NCBI GenBank assembly: GCA_964017235.1
Contig: OZ024930.1
Coordinates: 27,656,614 to 27,720,613, forward strand
DNA length: 64,000 nt
Direction of reading: 5' to 3'
Source: Sabellastarte sp. h YS-2021
Taxonomy: Eukaryota; Annelida; Polychaeta; Sabellida; Sabellidae
Part shown: positions 53,341 through 64,000 of the stretch, piece after piece
How the letters are laid out: each line of letters starts with the position of its first letter
Position numbering within the stretch: the stretch's first letter is position 1
Made by a program: the position numbers and the translations under genes
The notes under the pieces: model-generated
The model's input: the letters and a program-made list of their open reading frames with translations, nothing else
Told to the model about the DNA's origin: nothing
The model's database searches: none

Positions 53341-53395
53341 GGATTAGCATGAATGTTAAATCTACTTCAGGCTTGGTATTTGGATTAGTATGAAT
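53341..53395. repeat. Short direct repeat leading the triplication
   Basis: TTGGTATTTGGATTAGCATGAATGTTAAA-type text occurs twice, near 53330 and 53374, each time followed by (A/T)CTACTTCAG. Confidence 0.75.
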
Positions 53396-53880
53396 GTTAA
53401 AGCTACTTCAGACTTCTTATTTTTTCTGAGCCCTGCTTCTGTGAAAGGGGCCATTTTGAGTCTGTTTTTAATTATACACATCTTGCTCTGTGTATGCGTC
53501 ATAGCAGCATAATACACCTTCTAAAAACAACAGTCCCCCCATACAGCCCATAAGACAGTTAAAGCTACTTCAGACTTCTTATTTTTTCTGAGCCCTGCTT
53601 CTGTGAAAGGGGCCATTTTGAGTCTGTTTTTAATTATACACATCTTGCTCTGTGTATGCATCATAGCAGCATAATACAGCTTCTAAAAACAACAGTCCCC
53701 CCCATACAGCCCATAATGTTAAAGCTACTTCAGACTTCTTATTTTTTCTGAGCCCTGCTTCTGTGAAAGGGGCCATTTTGAGTCTGTTTTTAATTATACA
53801 CGTCTTGCTCTGTGTATGCGTCATAGCAGCATAATACAGCTTCTAAAAACAACAGTCCCCCCATACAGCCCATACGACAG
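53396..53880. repeat. Three tandem copies of a 160-162 bp unit
   Basis: GTTAAAGCTACTTCAGACTT starts units at 53396, 53558 and 53718. They differ at only a few positions. Each unit ends CAGTCCCCCCATACAGCCCA, the same words that begin the B repeats of the adjoining YR retrotransposon. Confidence 0.95.
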
Positions 53881-54269
53881 CCCATAAGACTGAGGGTACT
53901 ATGAATTTTATTCATATATTAACATTATTAAAAATACACACTACACTAATAATTATCTGTACATGTCCCATAGAATACACAAATCCAATACAAATACAAA
54001 ATGACCACAAGATACACAATCTGTTACACAATGGCCAATTTAATTATAACATAAATTTGCTACAAGTTATAATGCAGGTATGGTCACCTTAACTCAAGGA
54101 AGTCAAGTTATCGACATACTTATAATAACAGCTATACAATAAAAGGTGACCACTGAAATTTTAGAAGAGAATTTTTATATACACAATACCTGACAATTTA
54201 TTAAAAATTTCACTAACATAACCTATAAGAGAACAAAGTATAAACAAAGTACATTATGAAAAAACCCTC
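53853..54269 (-). repeat. YR element split direct repeat B2
   Basis: It aligns with B1 from CAGTCCCCC-ATACAGCCCAT through GACTGAGGGTACTATGAATT to GTACATTATGAAA. About 40 bp present here near 54080 (GGTATGGTCACCTTAACTCA) are absent from B1. Confidence 0.9.
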
Positions 54270-54652
54270 GTATATCAGCAGACACAAGCAACTGACTAGC
54301 ATATAAAATATACTTTAAAATGTACACTACATTATACTACAGAATGAAGATCTATGACTAGAAACACTGAGAACATAAGCAGGCAGAACACCCTGCACAT
54401 GAACATAGATCACAATCAAACTAAAAAAATGTAAAACTATATTTCATAAAATGCAACACAAAGATGGTAAAATCATGCCAAATTAAAAATAAAACTGTCT
54501 CTAAACTGGTCACTCCTACACGAAGGCATGCTCATAGTAATTTATAGGATAAGGAGCTAAAGTGAGAAGAACCTACTGGAGGCAGTGACTGAATATGATT
54601 GCAATGTGACACACACCATAAGTTAAAAAGGGGGGAGGTGGGTTTGGGCAAA

Positions 54653-54957
54653 ATTTCTTCAAGTTACAGTTCACGTTTCTGGCTCTTCTTGCATTATGAC
54701 CAAATGCAATCCCAATTTCACAGAAACTTAGAAACCCCACCAATCAAAAATCAGTAAATATTTTCCTGCCACAAGTAAACCCCAAACTCATGAATATTCA
54801 TGAAGCAATTCCTGCCAGGAATTTTCCTCTCATTCCTACCAATTAGCTCAAATTGACCCCCAGGTTGCTAAGTGACAGGGATCCCCTCCCACCAGAAAAC
54901 ACCCCTCAGACTGGTGACCAAACCTTACAAACAAATTTATGGTCAGAGGGACTGACC
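54653..54957 (-). repeat. YR element split direct repeat A2
   Basis: It runs from ATTTCTTCAAGTTACAGTTC to CAGAGGGACTGACC, matching A1 with about 5 per cent difference and no net length change. Confidence 0.92.
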
Positions 54958-54986
54958 ACCCCCGAGTGCCTAAACACCCAGGAAGA

Positions 54987-55369
54987 CAGTCCCCCATACA
55001 GCCCATAAGATAGTCACAACACCAGACTGAGGGTACTATGAATTTTATTCATACATTAACATTATTAAGAATACACACTACACTAATAATTATATGTACA
55101 TGTCCCATAGAATACACAAATCCAATACAAATACAGATCCAAAATGACCACAAGATACACATTCTGTTGCACATTGGCCAATTTAATTATAACAAAAATT
55201 TCTACAATTTACGACTTATGATAACAGCTATACAATAAAAGGTGACCACTGAAATTTTAGAAGAGAATTTTTATATACATAATACCTGACAATTTATTTT
55301 ATAAATAAAGCATAACCTATAAGAGGACAAAGTATAAAGAATTTTTAACAAGTACATTATGAAACCCTC
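54987..55369 (-). repeat. YR element split direct repeat B1
   Basis: It overlaps the 3' end of the tyrosine recombinase region, as expected for B1. Confidence 0.9.
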
Positions 55370-56335
55370 AAAACCCAACCAACAACATTTATAAGCTGTA
55401 TAATTTAGAAAATGTAGAAGCCACTTGATTCGCATTATCTGAATTTGTGTGTATGTAATTCCAAACACAGTCAGACGACCATGTACCTTGTAATTTAATC
55501 TGTTGAAGGGGAACAAAAATGATGAAATGTGAAATAGTGAGGGGTATAACCTAACTGTGAGTTTTTTTACTTTGGAATCGATAAGGACTTTCCATCCTAA
55601 AGCATACTTAAACTGAAACAAAGGATCATTTTTGGAGGGATTATACAATTTATACAACTTCTTAACAACGGACAAATAGCTGCTCTACCCAGGGAGGGAA
55701 GAGTTATAACCTTATCTCTAGAGTGTCATGTCTTGGAGCATTTCACTAGGAGTTTTAGAGAGTGGTCATCCCAAAAAATATCACCCCCGGCTAAATGTCT
55801 TGTAAAATCAAAAGTATTGCAAGAGTGAGGGCATAGATCGGAAAGCCTAAAAAAGCCAAAAAATGCTATAAGAAATACAATTTTGTAAACTTCCCCCATA
55901 TACAAAGAATCACAACAAGCTACCATAGCATACAGATCTTAAATACTGATTATGTTACTCTTTGTAATGCACAATGGCTGGTTAATCTTTACAGATTTGA
56001 TAAAATAATGCAATATATTATCCAATGACACTGTGGGCAACCCATACATGATATATTTTGCTCTAATTGCCAACAGATAATTACATACCATGTTGACAGA
56101 CACTTTGTTGACATGTAAACACTCCAGAAAGGCCAACAAGACACCTACATGCATATCTACCATAGCAATAGTACACACAGAAAGCCAAGAACACTCTAAA
56201 CATAGATGTATAAGCTGCTGGAGTTGAAGGTCTGAATGCAGAGTTGAACCTTGGCATAGCCTGAACTGTGAGGTTTTCCAGCCTTGAATGACCTAAAACA
56301 AAGCATAGTATCATGTCATTAGTATCATATATCAC
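55271..56335 (-). pseudogene. Tyrosine recombinase of the YR retrotransposon
   Basis: The enzyme would recombine a circular cDNA into the genome. Frames 56335-56081, 56178-55939, 55926-55726 and 55675-55271 carry it in order. They read FNSAFRPSTPAAYTSMFRVF (N-terminal SAM-like domain), VSVNMVCNYLLAIRAKYIMY, then FFGFFRLSDLCPHS with the first catalytic Arg. After a shift the last helix reads LIKLQGTWSSDCVWNYI-like text with the Trp-Ser-Ser-Asp phrase and a Tyr. The HxxR box is degraded. At least three frameshifts. Confidence 0.8.
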
Positions 56336-57830
56336 AGTTTAGATCAAGGAGGGACAATGTAGTTTCCATCCATATAACATTTGGTACAAGGGAGTTAAGC
56401 TCCTGCAAATTGTTTCCACTACCAATCCATCTAGACAGAAGGTCGGCTGTTTTGTTTCTATTAACACTAATATGCACATAAGTAATGTCTATATCATTTT
56501 GCAGCCAGAGGCCACACATTTCTGGTACATGCAGCCAGATAGGGGTCCCGAGTACTGCCACACTTTACTTTGCTCAATGTTTACAAAAGAGCTTCAAAGC
56601 CACCATGATGTTGATAATCTCAAGATGTACCATGTTTAAATTGCAAAATCCCAGAGGTATGGGAACATGGTAAACTAAATTGTGAAACACACCTCCCAAA
56701 CCTTGAAGACAGGCATCAAGATGTGCCCCTGAAAAGCCACTTTCTTATGGTCATACAGAGCTACTCCATTAAAATCAGGGAGAAAGGTTAGAAACCATCT
56801 TAAGTCTCTATGAAAACCAGGATTCAAACTTCCGCAAGTTGCATTGTGTGCATTTCTGAGTACTTCCAACATTCTATTTAAGAAGTACCTGGTGGGCTTC
56901 ACGCACTTATGGATATAAAGCAAGTGGCCCAGCAAGGACTGTAGTTGCCTCTTGGTACAAATTTTTTTGCTCTCCCATGTTTGCAACATGTTTGAGATTT
57001 GAACCATTGTTTCAGTGGGTATACTCAAAGTACCTTTTTGAATATTGACTTCTATACCAAGGCACGTTACTACTGTGCTTGGAGGTAATTGTCAGACCTA
57101 GTTCTTGTAGTAGCCCATATAAGCAGTCAAATGACGCCTTAGCATCAGATGGGACCCCAAATCCAACATAATCATCAATGTACCCAATGATTTTAACGCC
57201 CATTATTCGCATTATGAAGTGTACAGTGTCGCTGCAATGCTGAAAAAATGTGGGACCCATGTCTGCTCCCAAACGGTACACACATATCAACGTAAACGCC
57301 ACGACAGACCCAAAAGATTATTATCCATAGGATCCACCTTGATGTGTCTAAATACTCTGGATATATCAATCTTATAAAGGTGGCAACCTTTGCCCAGTAT
57401 TTTTAACTGCTCAGTAATGTGATCAATGGTTGATAGATGAAGTGAAAAATCAGTGCCCAAGTAGGAATTTTTGTCAATCACCCCATTGACTGACAGCCCA
57501 AGGGGCCAACTGAGGTCCACAATTACTCTTCTGTTATCTGAATTTGGTTTTTCTCTAGTTAAGAATGGGGAGATGTGCCCATCTGGGCACGGATGTTCTT
57601 TAAATGGGCCAACAATCGCTTTATGAGCAAGTTCTTCAGACAAGTAAGCTTCAATATCATTGGGATAATTTATGGCTGAATTATGATTAACCCCTTCCCA
57701 TTTCAAGGGGTAATTTCTGTTGAAACCCAAAGGAAATCCGAAATACAGGTCAATAAGCTGCTTATCCCAATAATCAGAAATGTGATTTTTCCAAGCATCC
57801 AAATTCAGTTGGGAATCTACTTATTAAGCG
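56325..57830 (-). pseudogene. Reverse transcriptase and RNase H of the YR retrotransposon
   Basis: 57802-57287 has the RT N-terminus with YWDKQLIDLYFGFPLGFNR, KEHPCPDGHISPFLTREKPN, RRVIVDLSWPLGLSVNGVI and LYKIDISRVFRHIKVDP (motif A). 57302-57012 has FFQHCSDTVHFIMRIMGV and the catalytic YIDD (57171-57182). 57028-56675 gives the thumb and connection (QLQSLLGHLLYIHKCVKPTR). 56561-56325 gives the RNase H end ITYVHISVNRNKTADLLSRW. This gene order and the YIDD-YVGFG wording are typical of the DIRS/Ngaro group. Frameshifts lie between the pieces; motifs are otherwise sound. Confidence 0.88.
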
Positions 57831-58011
57831 AGCACCTAAATAATTAGGTTTTTGATGTTGTTTGACAATCAGATGGGCTAATCCAAATTCACCCATTGGT
57901 ATTAAACCAAAGTTAAAATCGCTCTGTGCCTTCCATTTTGCATATATTTACATGTCACAGTTGGGAATACTCATAGAATGACAAGACCTGTTAAGAATAG
58001 TATTTAAATAC

Positions 58012-59210
58012 TTATCTTCCAGTCCATTGATATAAAAAATTCTTATTTTGATTCACACTGTCATCCAGCATTTCATCAGCCACAATCTTGTGAGAATAAA
58101 CGGCATGCTTTTCTACACTATCAGGACATATTGGTGAATTAATGTGACCACGTTCTGTGTCGTCTGCTATGAAACCACTACTAGTGGCAATGTGTTGTGT
58201 ATCAGCCTTGTCAGAGGCTCTGCCTGCAACTACAGAAGAGAACAAATGACCACACAAAGAATGCCTTTTTTCTACCATGGGACGCATTGGCGGCCATCTT
58301 GGGCAAAATCTTTACAACTAGTTACTACAGACCTACAAGTTTTACAACACATTTCCACTGCTTTGTCTTTTGACATAGCCATTAATGACTTAACATGCCT
58401 GTGCAACATTCCCATTACTTTCAAGATCTTTTACAAATGAACATGATCCTGATTGGTACATTTTACAGAACCAGGGCCTCTTGCTGCCCATCTCACCAGT
58501 TTTGCCAAAGTTTTTGAAATTTTGAACATGTTTTTGGGCATGAGCCCTTCTAACCCTGTCAGTACGTGCAGTATCCCTTTTCCATGTCACACATCAATAC
58601 GGCATGCGCCGCCTTAGCCCCATGTCAACTAAAGTCATTGGCATCTTCCATTAGATCTGACAGGTAATTGAGCATGTTTTCCCTACTTCTGTGAGATTTC
58701 TCTTCCAAAATATTTCTGGTAAAACCTTAAACCCATTGGCACCAGGTGAGCTGGTCATAAGAAATACGCCTAAAACTGCCTCCTAATACAGTATCATGAG
58801 GCCAAGGTACTCTCTTGCTTACAATAACATCAACACTGCCACCTTTTTTACTTAATTTTTTTTTGCTTTTTACCTTTGGGGGAAAAGCTACATTCTTCAA
58901 GTTCTCGTAAACGACTGTCAACTTGACACTGAATGTCTTTGGCTGATTTTAAATGGTTCAAACTCGGGACCAGAGATTCATCAGATGAGGAGTCACTAAC
59001 ATTATCTACTTGTACATTCTTAGGCAAAGAAAGGCTACTTAACTTTCCACATGCAGATTTCTGTTTAATGTCAGCCACCTCGCCTTCCATACTGACGCTT
59101 GTTGACAGACTGTAATTGCTGTAAAAATCTCTATCTGCACATCTGCTGCCACTGCCTCCCTTTGCTTTCACGTGACTGGAGCCCCAACCATTGAATCTTC
59201 CTCAGCCTGG
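58012..59210 (-). pseudogene. Gag-like protein of the YR retrotransposon
   Basis: 59171-58848 is Ser/Asp-rich with a Lys-rich end. 58921-58727 reads VDVIVSKRVPWPHDTVLGGS and RRISYDQLTWCQW, a landmark of Ngaro-group gag. 58590-58390 reads ARTDRVRRAHAQKHVQNFKN and PWFCKMYQSGSCSFVKD with a Cys cluster (C-x7-C) that in relatives is part of a CCCH-type finger. 58287-58012 gives the acidic tail. It would package element RNA. Four frame changes. Confidence 0.7.
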
Positions 59211-59788
59211 TTAACTGGAACTTCATCTTGCAAGAAAAATTTGCATTTTTCCCTGTCGGTGGAAGGTGCATCCCCAGACACTTACTGCACTTCGATTTTT
59301 GACTGGGCATTGTCCAGCCCTTTATTTAAATTATATAATAGTCTCTGTACTAATAGATCTGAAATGATAAAATACACAGGCATGCTCAATAATCAACGTT
59401 ATGCTTAATTCACTGCAGGTAAATACTGCCAAATTATGATTAAATCTCAGCCAAAGGCCAAATTGCAAGAATAACATAGGTTAGACCATCCGTCATAAGT
59501 GGTAAATCAAGCTTAAGGTCGTCAAAACAACACGCTGCTCAACATAAGTCTTCTCAGTTCGAGCCTGAAGTCACCATCAGAAAAGTTCAGTAGTTGCATC
59601 ACACGTGTAAGTTACCATTGGAAAATGTCATGTGAATCATATATCAGTCATTAAAATGTTCAAATTAAAATCAAGTTATTATAAAAGCACTAAAATTATA
59701 AAACAATTGTAAATGCAGTCATAAATCCAGACATAAAACGTGCCAACACAATTCAGTTAAAATCAAGTCACAGATGAAGAGCCACAAC

Positions 59789-60093
59789 ATTTCTTCAAGT
59801 TACAGTTCACTGTTTTGGCTCTTCTTACATTATGACCAAATACAATCCCAATTTTACAGAAACTTAAAAACCCCACCAATCAAAAATCAATAAATATTTT
59901 CCTAACACAAGTGAACCCCAAACTCATGAATATTCATGAAGCAATTCCTGCCAGGAATTTTCCTCTCATTCCTACAAAGTAGTTCAAATTGACCCCCAGG
60001 TTGCTAAGTGACAGGGATCCCCTCCCACCAGAAAACACCCCTCAGACTGGTGACCAAACCTTACAAACAAATTTATGGTCAGAGGGACTGACC
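59789..60093 (-). repeat. YR element split direct repeat A1
   Basis: The 5' terminal repeat of the element on the minus strand. To its right (60094 on) the sequence departs from A2 after TGACC. Confidence 0.9.
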
Positions 60094-61890
60094 TCCTTAG
60101 TCCTGACCTCCTTAGGAAGAAACAAAACATAAAATGAAAACAATAAGGTTAAAGTACAGATAATAATCAGTTGCATAAGAGAAATATGTCTCAAATGTGG
60201 CAGAAGGAAACATTCTGGCAGAGCCAAGGTGTAGGGCTACCCCAAGGTCACAATATGACCAACAGACCTAGCAAGTATCAACTTCCTACATCTTAGTTGT
60301 TTTTCTCGTAGATGATGATTGTTGACGTCCCAGGTTTATAGCGAAGTTTAGGTTTGAGATAAACATATAAATACACACTGGTGGAATTAAGTTGGTGTAA
60401 GTTTTTTTTCCTTTTTTTTAAAGTTTCAGTTAACATAGAAGCAAAAGCATCCCATCAATCTTATTTATTCACAGGTTGCTGCTTCTTATCAGCTGTCACC
60501 TAATTTTTCTCTGGTTTTACAACCATCTTAGTCAATATAAACCCTTAGATGAAAGTCACCCAGGGTAAGGAATATGTGTGCACTTGTCTTACTTGGAATG
60601 TATACTTCCATATCTCACTTTCTTCCTCTGCTAAATAACTTTCACAGTATTGATAAAGACTCAAATAATAAGAACAAAATGTTGCAAATGTACATGTATC
60701 AATTAAAAAGCTTACAGTTGGCTTTGTCAGAAAGTATTAAACAAGTAAAATTCTGTCATATAAGGAAACACTTTATTGCATATTCTATGAGCTGTAGCAA
60801 TATTAAAGTCAAAACTGAACTTTTTAAACAATTTTGACAGATCTGGCCAATACTCCATACAATCAGCATTGTTGTTAATGGAACTGAATTGAATCCGTTT
60901 GGATTTAATGCAACTTATTTAGACATATATTGGTGTCAGAAGCAAAAATCAGTGACAGTACTCTTTAATTACACCTTTTCAAGTATATGTAAGTAAATTT
61001 GAGTTATATAGATAGCTTATGTAAAGGGTAACCTCTTACATAGTTTAAACATTACCTAAAAAAAATACCCAGGTTGAAACAATATCTACACAGTCAGATA
61101 TGTTTATAGGTTTTGTGGTTGAAATTCTTGCAATGGTTCTGGTTAAAGTTTGAACATTACATATCCTTGCCATGGGCCCAATCTCTCATATATTGATTCA
61201 GTGTTTATTTAATGATTATTTTGTGGTAAGATAAGTTTTTAAAACAAGGAAACATTCATTCAAATTTATCATAAAAAATGGCCCAGCATATATGTACTAT
61301 ACATGTACATTTGTTATTTATGAAACTTGTTCCTACTTCCCTAAACATATAATTTTTAATATGAGAGTAATATTAAGGTCTCGAAAGGCTTTATGTGTAG
61401 TTCATTGTTGCACTCATACCAAATGAATTGCATTCAAAAACACTGAAAAATGAATACTTTTGAAAATGTTGATAGATACATGAAAAGACAGTTTGACTAT
61501 ATTTCCTCTTCAAACATATATATTTTTAGTTGGGAAAAATACCAACAGTCTTATCAAGGCTAATTTTGTAATTCACTGTGCCAGATGGATGTATTATATC
61601 AACAACAAAAAACATTCCAAGACACAGAAAATAAATATGTTTGTACATGAAATAGCTTCTACAGCAGTTTATTTACAAACTAATGAACCTGTGACGTCAA
61701 GGCTAGTATTTTCTACGAAAGTTATTGAGTGAAAAGTAATGGTGACAGTTGTAAAAAACTTGAACAAACTGACAGAAAATGGTTGAATATAGCATGTAAC
61801 CTTGTCCAGACGCATCTTATTTTTACAAAAATCGAAGTTTCACACCTGTGTGTGTCTATTGACAATAGTTCTCAAAATGCTTCCTATGAC
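60094..61890. other. AT-rich spacer without a recognised gene
   Basis: Small open frames at 60042-60227, 60574-60837 and 61493-61732 are low in complexity and lack domains. No repeat of note. Confidence 0.5.
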
Positions 61891-61894
61891 CTGT

Positions 61895-62378
61895 AAGGTA
61901 GGTGTCCAGTAATGAGAACTCGGCCACCCACATGGCCGAACCCAAATCTGATTTGCTAATATTTATAAAAACTAGTAATTTTACCTTTGGGTATACTAAA
62001 AGGTATTCAAAATTTGTTCTGTACTTTCGACTTTTTTTCCTTGCATCCATTTCAGTAAATGAGTAAATTCCAATACAAACATATAACTTTGGGAATTATT
62101 TCACAATTAGTGTACCGACCTGTCTACATTTAGTTTGTGCATATATTTTCTAAAAATTTTCTTTCACTTTTGTAAAGTAGATATTGAAGCTTGTTTCTTC
62201 TGCTATTTTACAGTATGAAAGGGGTAACCTAGTTTTTGAGCATGGGTATGTGATATCCATTGCTTTCTTTCCAATGATACCTTGTTTTTGAAAATAGACT
62301 ATTATCAAGTGATCCACAAGCAATTTGGCATTAAAATCAAATTGCTCTCTATGTTAAGCATTGCAAAAACCTGAAGTT
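61895..62378. repeat. 480-bp direct repeat, copy 1
   Basis: AAGGTAGGTGTCCAG, AACTCGGCCACCCACATGGC, AGGTATTCAAAATTTGTTCT, CAATGATACC, ATCAAGTGATCCACAAGCAA and AAAAACCTG in order, matching copy 2 at roughly 85-88 per cent by eye. Possible LTR; no clean TG...CA ends. Confidence 0.85.
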
Positions 62379-62435
62379 CATCTGTTCATGTTTCCACAGT
62401 GCTTCAACACATTTGTAACACATTATACTGACGTA

Positions 62436-62955
62436 TTACCAAACTATTTGCAATATTGATGATAATATATGAGGTCTTGCAATATTTGTTGTACTTCTTG
62501 CTGAATCTGTGCTTCTTGCCTTAGCAAGGAAGGAGGGGGAACAGTGGGATTCAGACCCGACAAGTCTGACCCTGGGGAGCTGAAACACCTCCACCTGTGT
62601 AGCATTATTATAATCTGAAAATTTCTCTTGTTTGTAATTTTGAATTTTCCTACCATCCAAATGTTTTGATGCATTAAGCCACTGTCTTCTGCTCAATACT
62701 ATACAATCTGTTCCCGAGCATGTAACTGGGCAAGAGGTTGCTTATTTATAATCAACACCCCAGCCAAAACATCAGCCCTGACATGCTTTCTGGATCCGAA
62801 AAAGGGGGATTCAAACTCACGGTCAGAAGTTTAAAGCTAACCACTAATATCAAGGTCTGAACTGTACGTGAGAGGAAGTCAGCTTCTGAAGTCAGTTGCA
62901 GTTCCACTGGTATCATTTTGTTTGACCTGAGGTTGTACCTGGTTTCCATGTCCAT
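62436..62955 (-). pseudogene. Possible LTR-retrotransposon gag start
   Basis: 62955-62752 begins MDMETRYNLRSNKMIPVELQ, then LTSEADFLSRTVQTL, a style of start seen in invertebrate LTR-element gag proteins (an R-x-N-L-R phrase followed by an acidic/Leu segment). 62696-62436 continues in other frames with SDLSGLNPTVPPPSLLRQEA and QIQQEVQQILQDL. It lies between two direct repeats, which would suit an LTR element of about 1.77 kb with most of pol deleted. I see no primer-binding site or polypurine tract that would settle it. Confidence 0.35.
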
Positions 62956-63179
62956 ATTGTGGATGAATTAAAGCACAGTAAAACTAAAATCCTCATATGT
63001 ATGAACCTAAGACACCAAAAAGTTTCCATGCAAGCTGTCTGACTTCAAACATTCATATGACAACTGGGGCTGGTGTCCCCAAACATTGAAGCCTGAGCAA
63101 TTCTGAAAACCTAGACAGGTAGGGGTGCACATTCTACAGTTGAAAACTATAGAACCTAAAACTTGGAAATCCATATTTT

Positions 63180-63664
63180 AAGGTATGTGTCCAGGAGTGA
63201 AAACTCGGCCACTCACATGGCCGAACCCAAATCTGTTTGGCTAATATATATAAAAACTATTATTTTTACATGTGGGTATTGGAAGGTATTCAAAATTTGT
63301 TCTGTACTTTCGACTCTTTTCCTTGCACCCTTTTCAGCAAATGAGTAAATTCTAATGCAAACATATAACATTGGGGATTATTTTACAATTAGTGTTCAAA
63401 CCATTCTACATTGAGTGTGTGCATATATATATTTTTAAAAATTTTCTTTCACTTTTGTAAAGTTGATATTGAAGCTTGTTACTTCTGCTGTTTTACAGTA
63501 AGAAAGGAGTAACTTAGTTTATTGAGCATGGGTATGAAATATCCATTGCTTTCTTTCCAATGATACCTTAATTTTGAAAACAGACAATTATCAAGTGATC
63601 CACAAGCAATTTGGCATTAAAATCAAATTTCTCTCTATGTTAAGTATTCCAAAAACCTGGAGTT
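63180..63664. repeat. 480-bp direct repeat, copy 2
   Basis: Same orientation as copy 1, offset about 1285 bp. The near-palindromic CGGCCACTCACATGGCCG lies close to its left end in both copies. Confidence 0.85.
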
Positions 63665-64000
63665 GAAAATAAATATACCATTACCTCAATAAGTTGAATT
63701 CTAGCGATGAAGATAATTTATGTATAATAATGGCAAATACCACACCAAATACCTAATCAGGGAGACCATTGGATGGCAGTCTTATACATAAAAATATCAG
63801 TGAATCTTTTATTCATTAAGGTAATGCACCAAATAAGACATTTGAAATTTAGAAACTTGTTGATACATACACCTGTACGAGACATGCGTAAAAACAAAAT
63901 CATGACTATTTACAAGAGTTACAGTGCAAGTGTGTTGGAACGCAAAAAAGGTATACCAACACAGTGGGACATATACAAGTACATTATGGTGCTGATCGTA
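63665..64000. other. Right edge, no gene seen
   Basis: AT-rich. No motif or repeat recognised before the window ends. Confidence 0.5.

Larger units (their letters stand above)
53853..60093 (-). mobile_element. Ngaro/PAT-type tyrosine-recombinase retrotransposon (DIRS order)
   Basis: Read on the minus strand the order is A1 (60093-59789), gag, RT, RNase H, tyrosine recombinase, B1 (55369-54987), A2 (54957-54653), B2 (54269-53853). The A copies are both 305 bp. This split direct-repeat plan A1-ORFs-B1-A2-B2 is that of Ngaro and PAT elements, which integrate by a tyrosine recombinase instead of an integrase. The genes are frameshifted, and 383 bp of unmatched sequence separate A2 from B2. There are no LTRs. 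Confidence 0.85.

Noticed and set aside
61690-61700. TGACGTCA at about 61691 as a further regulatory site
   Set aside because: A single CRE match without duplication or context; expected by chance in 64 kb at a moderate rate.

Overview
The window looks like non-coding, transposon-rich DNA from a metazoan, most likely a lophotrochozoan and probably a mollusc. The sequence is AT-rich and has no operons. Its recognisable coding DNA belongs almost entirely to decayed mobile elements: LINEs of the L2/CR1, L1/Tx1 and I/Nimb types, Gypsy, a Ngaro/PAT-type tyrosine-recombinase retrotransposon, a PIF/Harbinger transposon and a Polinton/Maverick polymerase. There are also tRNA-derived SINEs and Helitron-like elements (pearl/HINE type) filled with tandem satellites, a style well known from bivalves and gastropods. 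I recognise no intact host gene. The taxonomic call is an inference from repeat style.

0-13 kb: a Helitron-like element (479-1372) is followed by a six-unit 145-bp satellite (1965-2835). Next come a truncated L2-like LINE (4027-5124), a large fold-back/long-TIR element (6114-7378) and an I/Nimb-clade LINE (7385-11884). The 3' third of the Nimb LINE, including its RNase H, is tandemly duplicated. A Myb/SANT-like transposon fragment lies near 12.66 kb.

13-25 kb: a nest of elements that I read as one Harbinger transposon (13075-25135). It was opened by an L1/Tx1-like LINE, itself opened by a Helitron-like element. It was also opened by a 1.7-kb non-autonomous Harbinger carrying two SINEs, and by an L2-like LINE. 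Several of these insertions can be removed on paper to give a sensible target, by 13-bp and 3-bp target-site duplications and by an A|T empty site.

25-34 kb: an L2 3' fragment, a Polinton protein-primed DNA polymerase pseudogene with a SINE inside, a 130-bp duplication carrying perfect CRE palindromes (30.1-30.35 kb), and a decayed zinc-finger-like locus (31.7-32.7 kb).

34-52 kb: Gypsy remnants on the minus strand, interrupted by a TIR element (34.26-36.33 kb), by an L1/Tx1-like LINE with a 16-bp TSD (37997-41283), and by satellite-rich Helitron-like blocks (41.8-49.3 and 49.66-50.86 kb). A near full-length L2-like LINE with an N-terminal 2A-like motif sits inside the larger satellite block. 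A third SINE sits in a gag remnant at 51.9 kb.

52-64 kb: a minus-strand Ngaro/PAT-type retrotransposon (53.85-60.09 kb) with gag, RT, RNase H and tyrosine recombinase. It keeps the split direct-repeat layout A1-ORFs-B1-A2-B2 and sits beside a three-copy 160-bp tandem repeat. A pair of 480-bp direct repeats around a gag-like remnant (61.9-63.66 kb) closes the window.

None of the element genes looks intact, so the region reads as a graveyard of nested insertions. Two points stand out as possibly new. Otherwise unrelated satellite families share one core motif, and several satellites carry arrays of perfect transcription-factor-like sites (nuclear-receptor DR1 and YY1-like).
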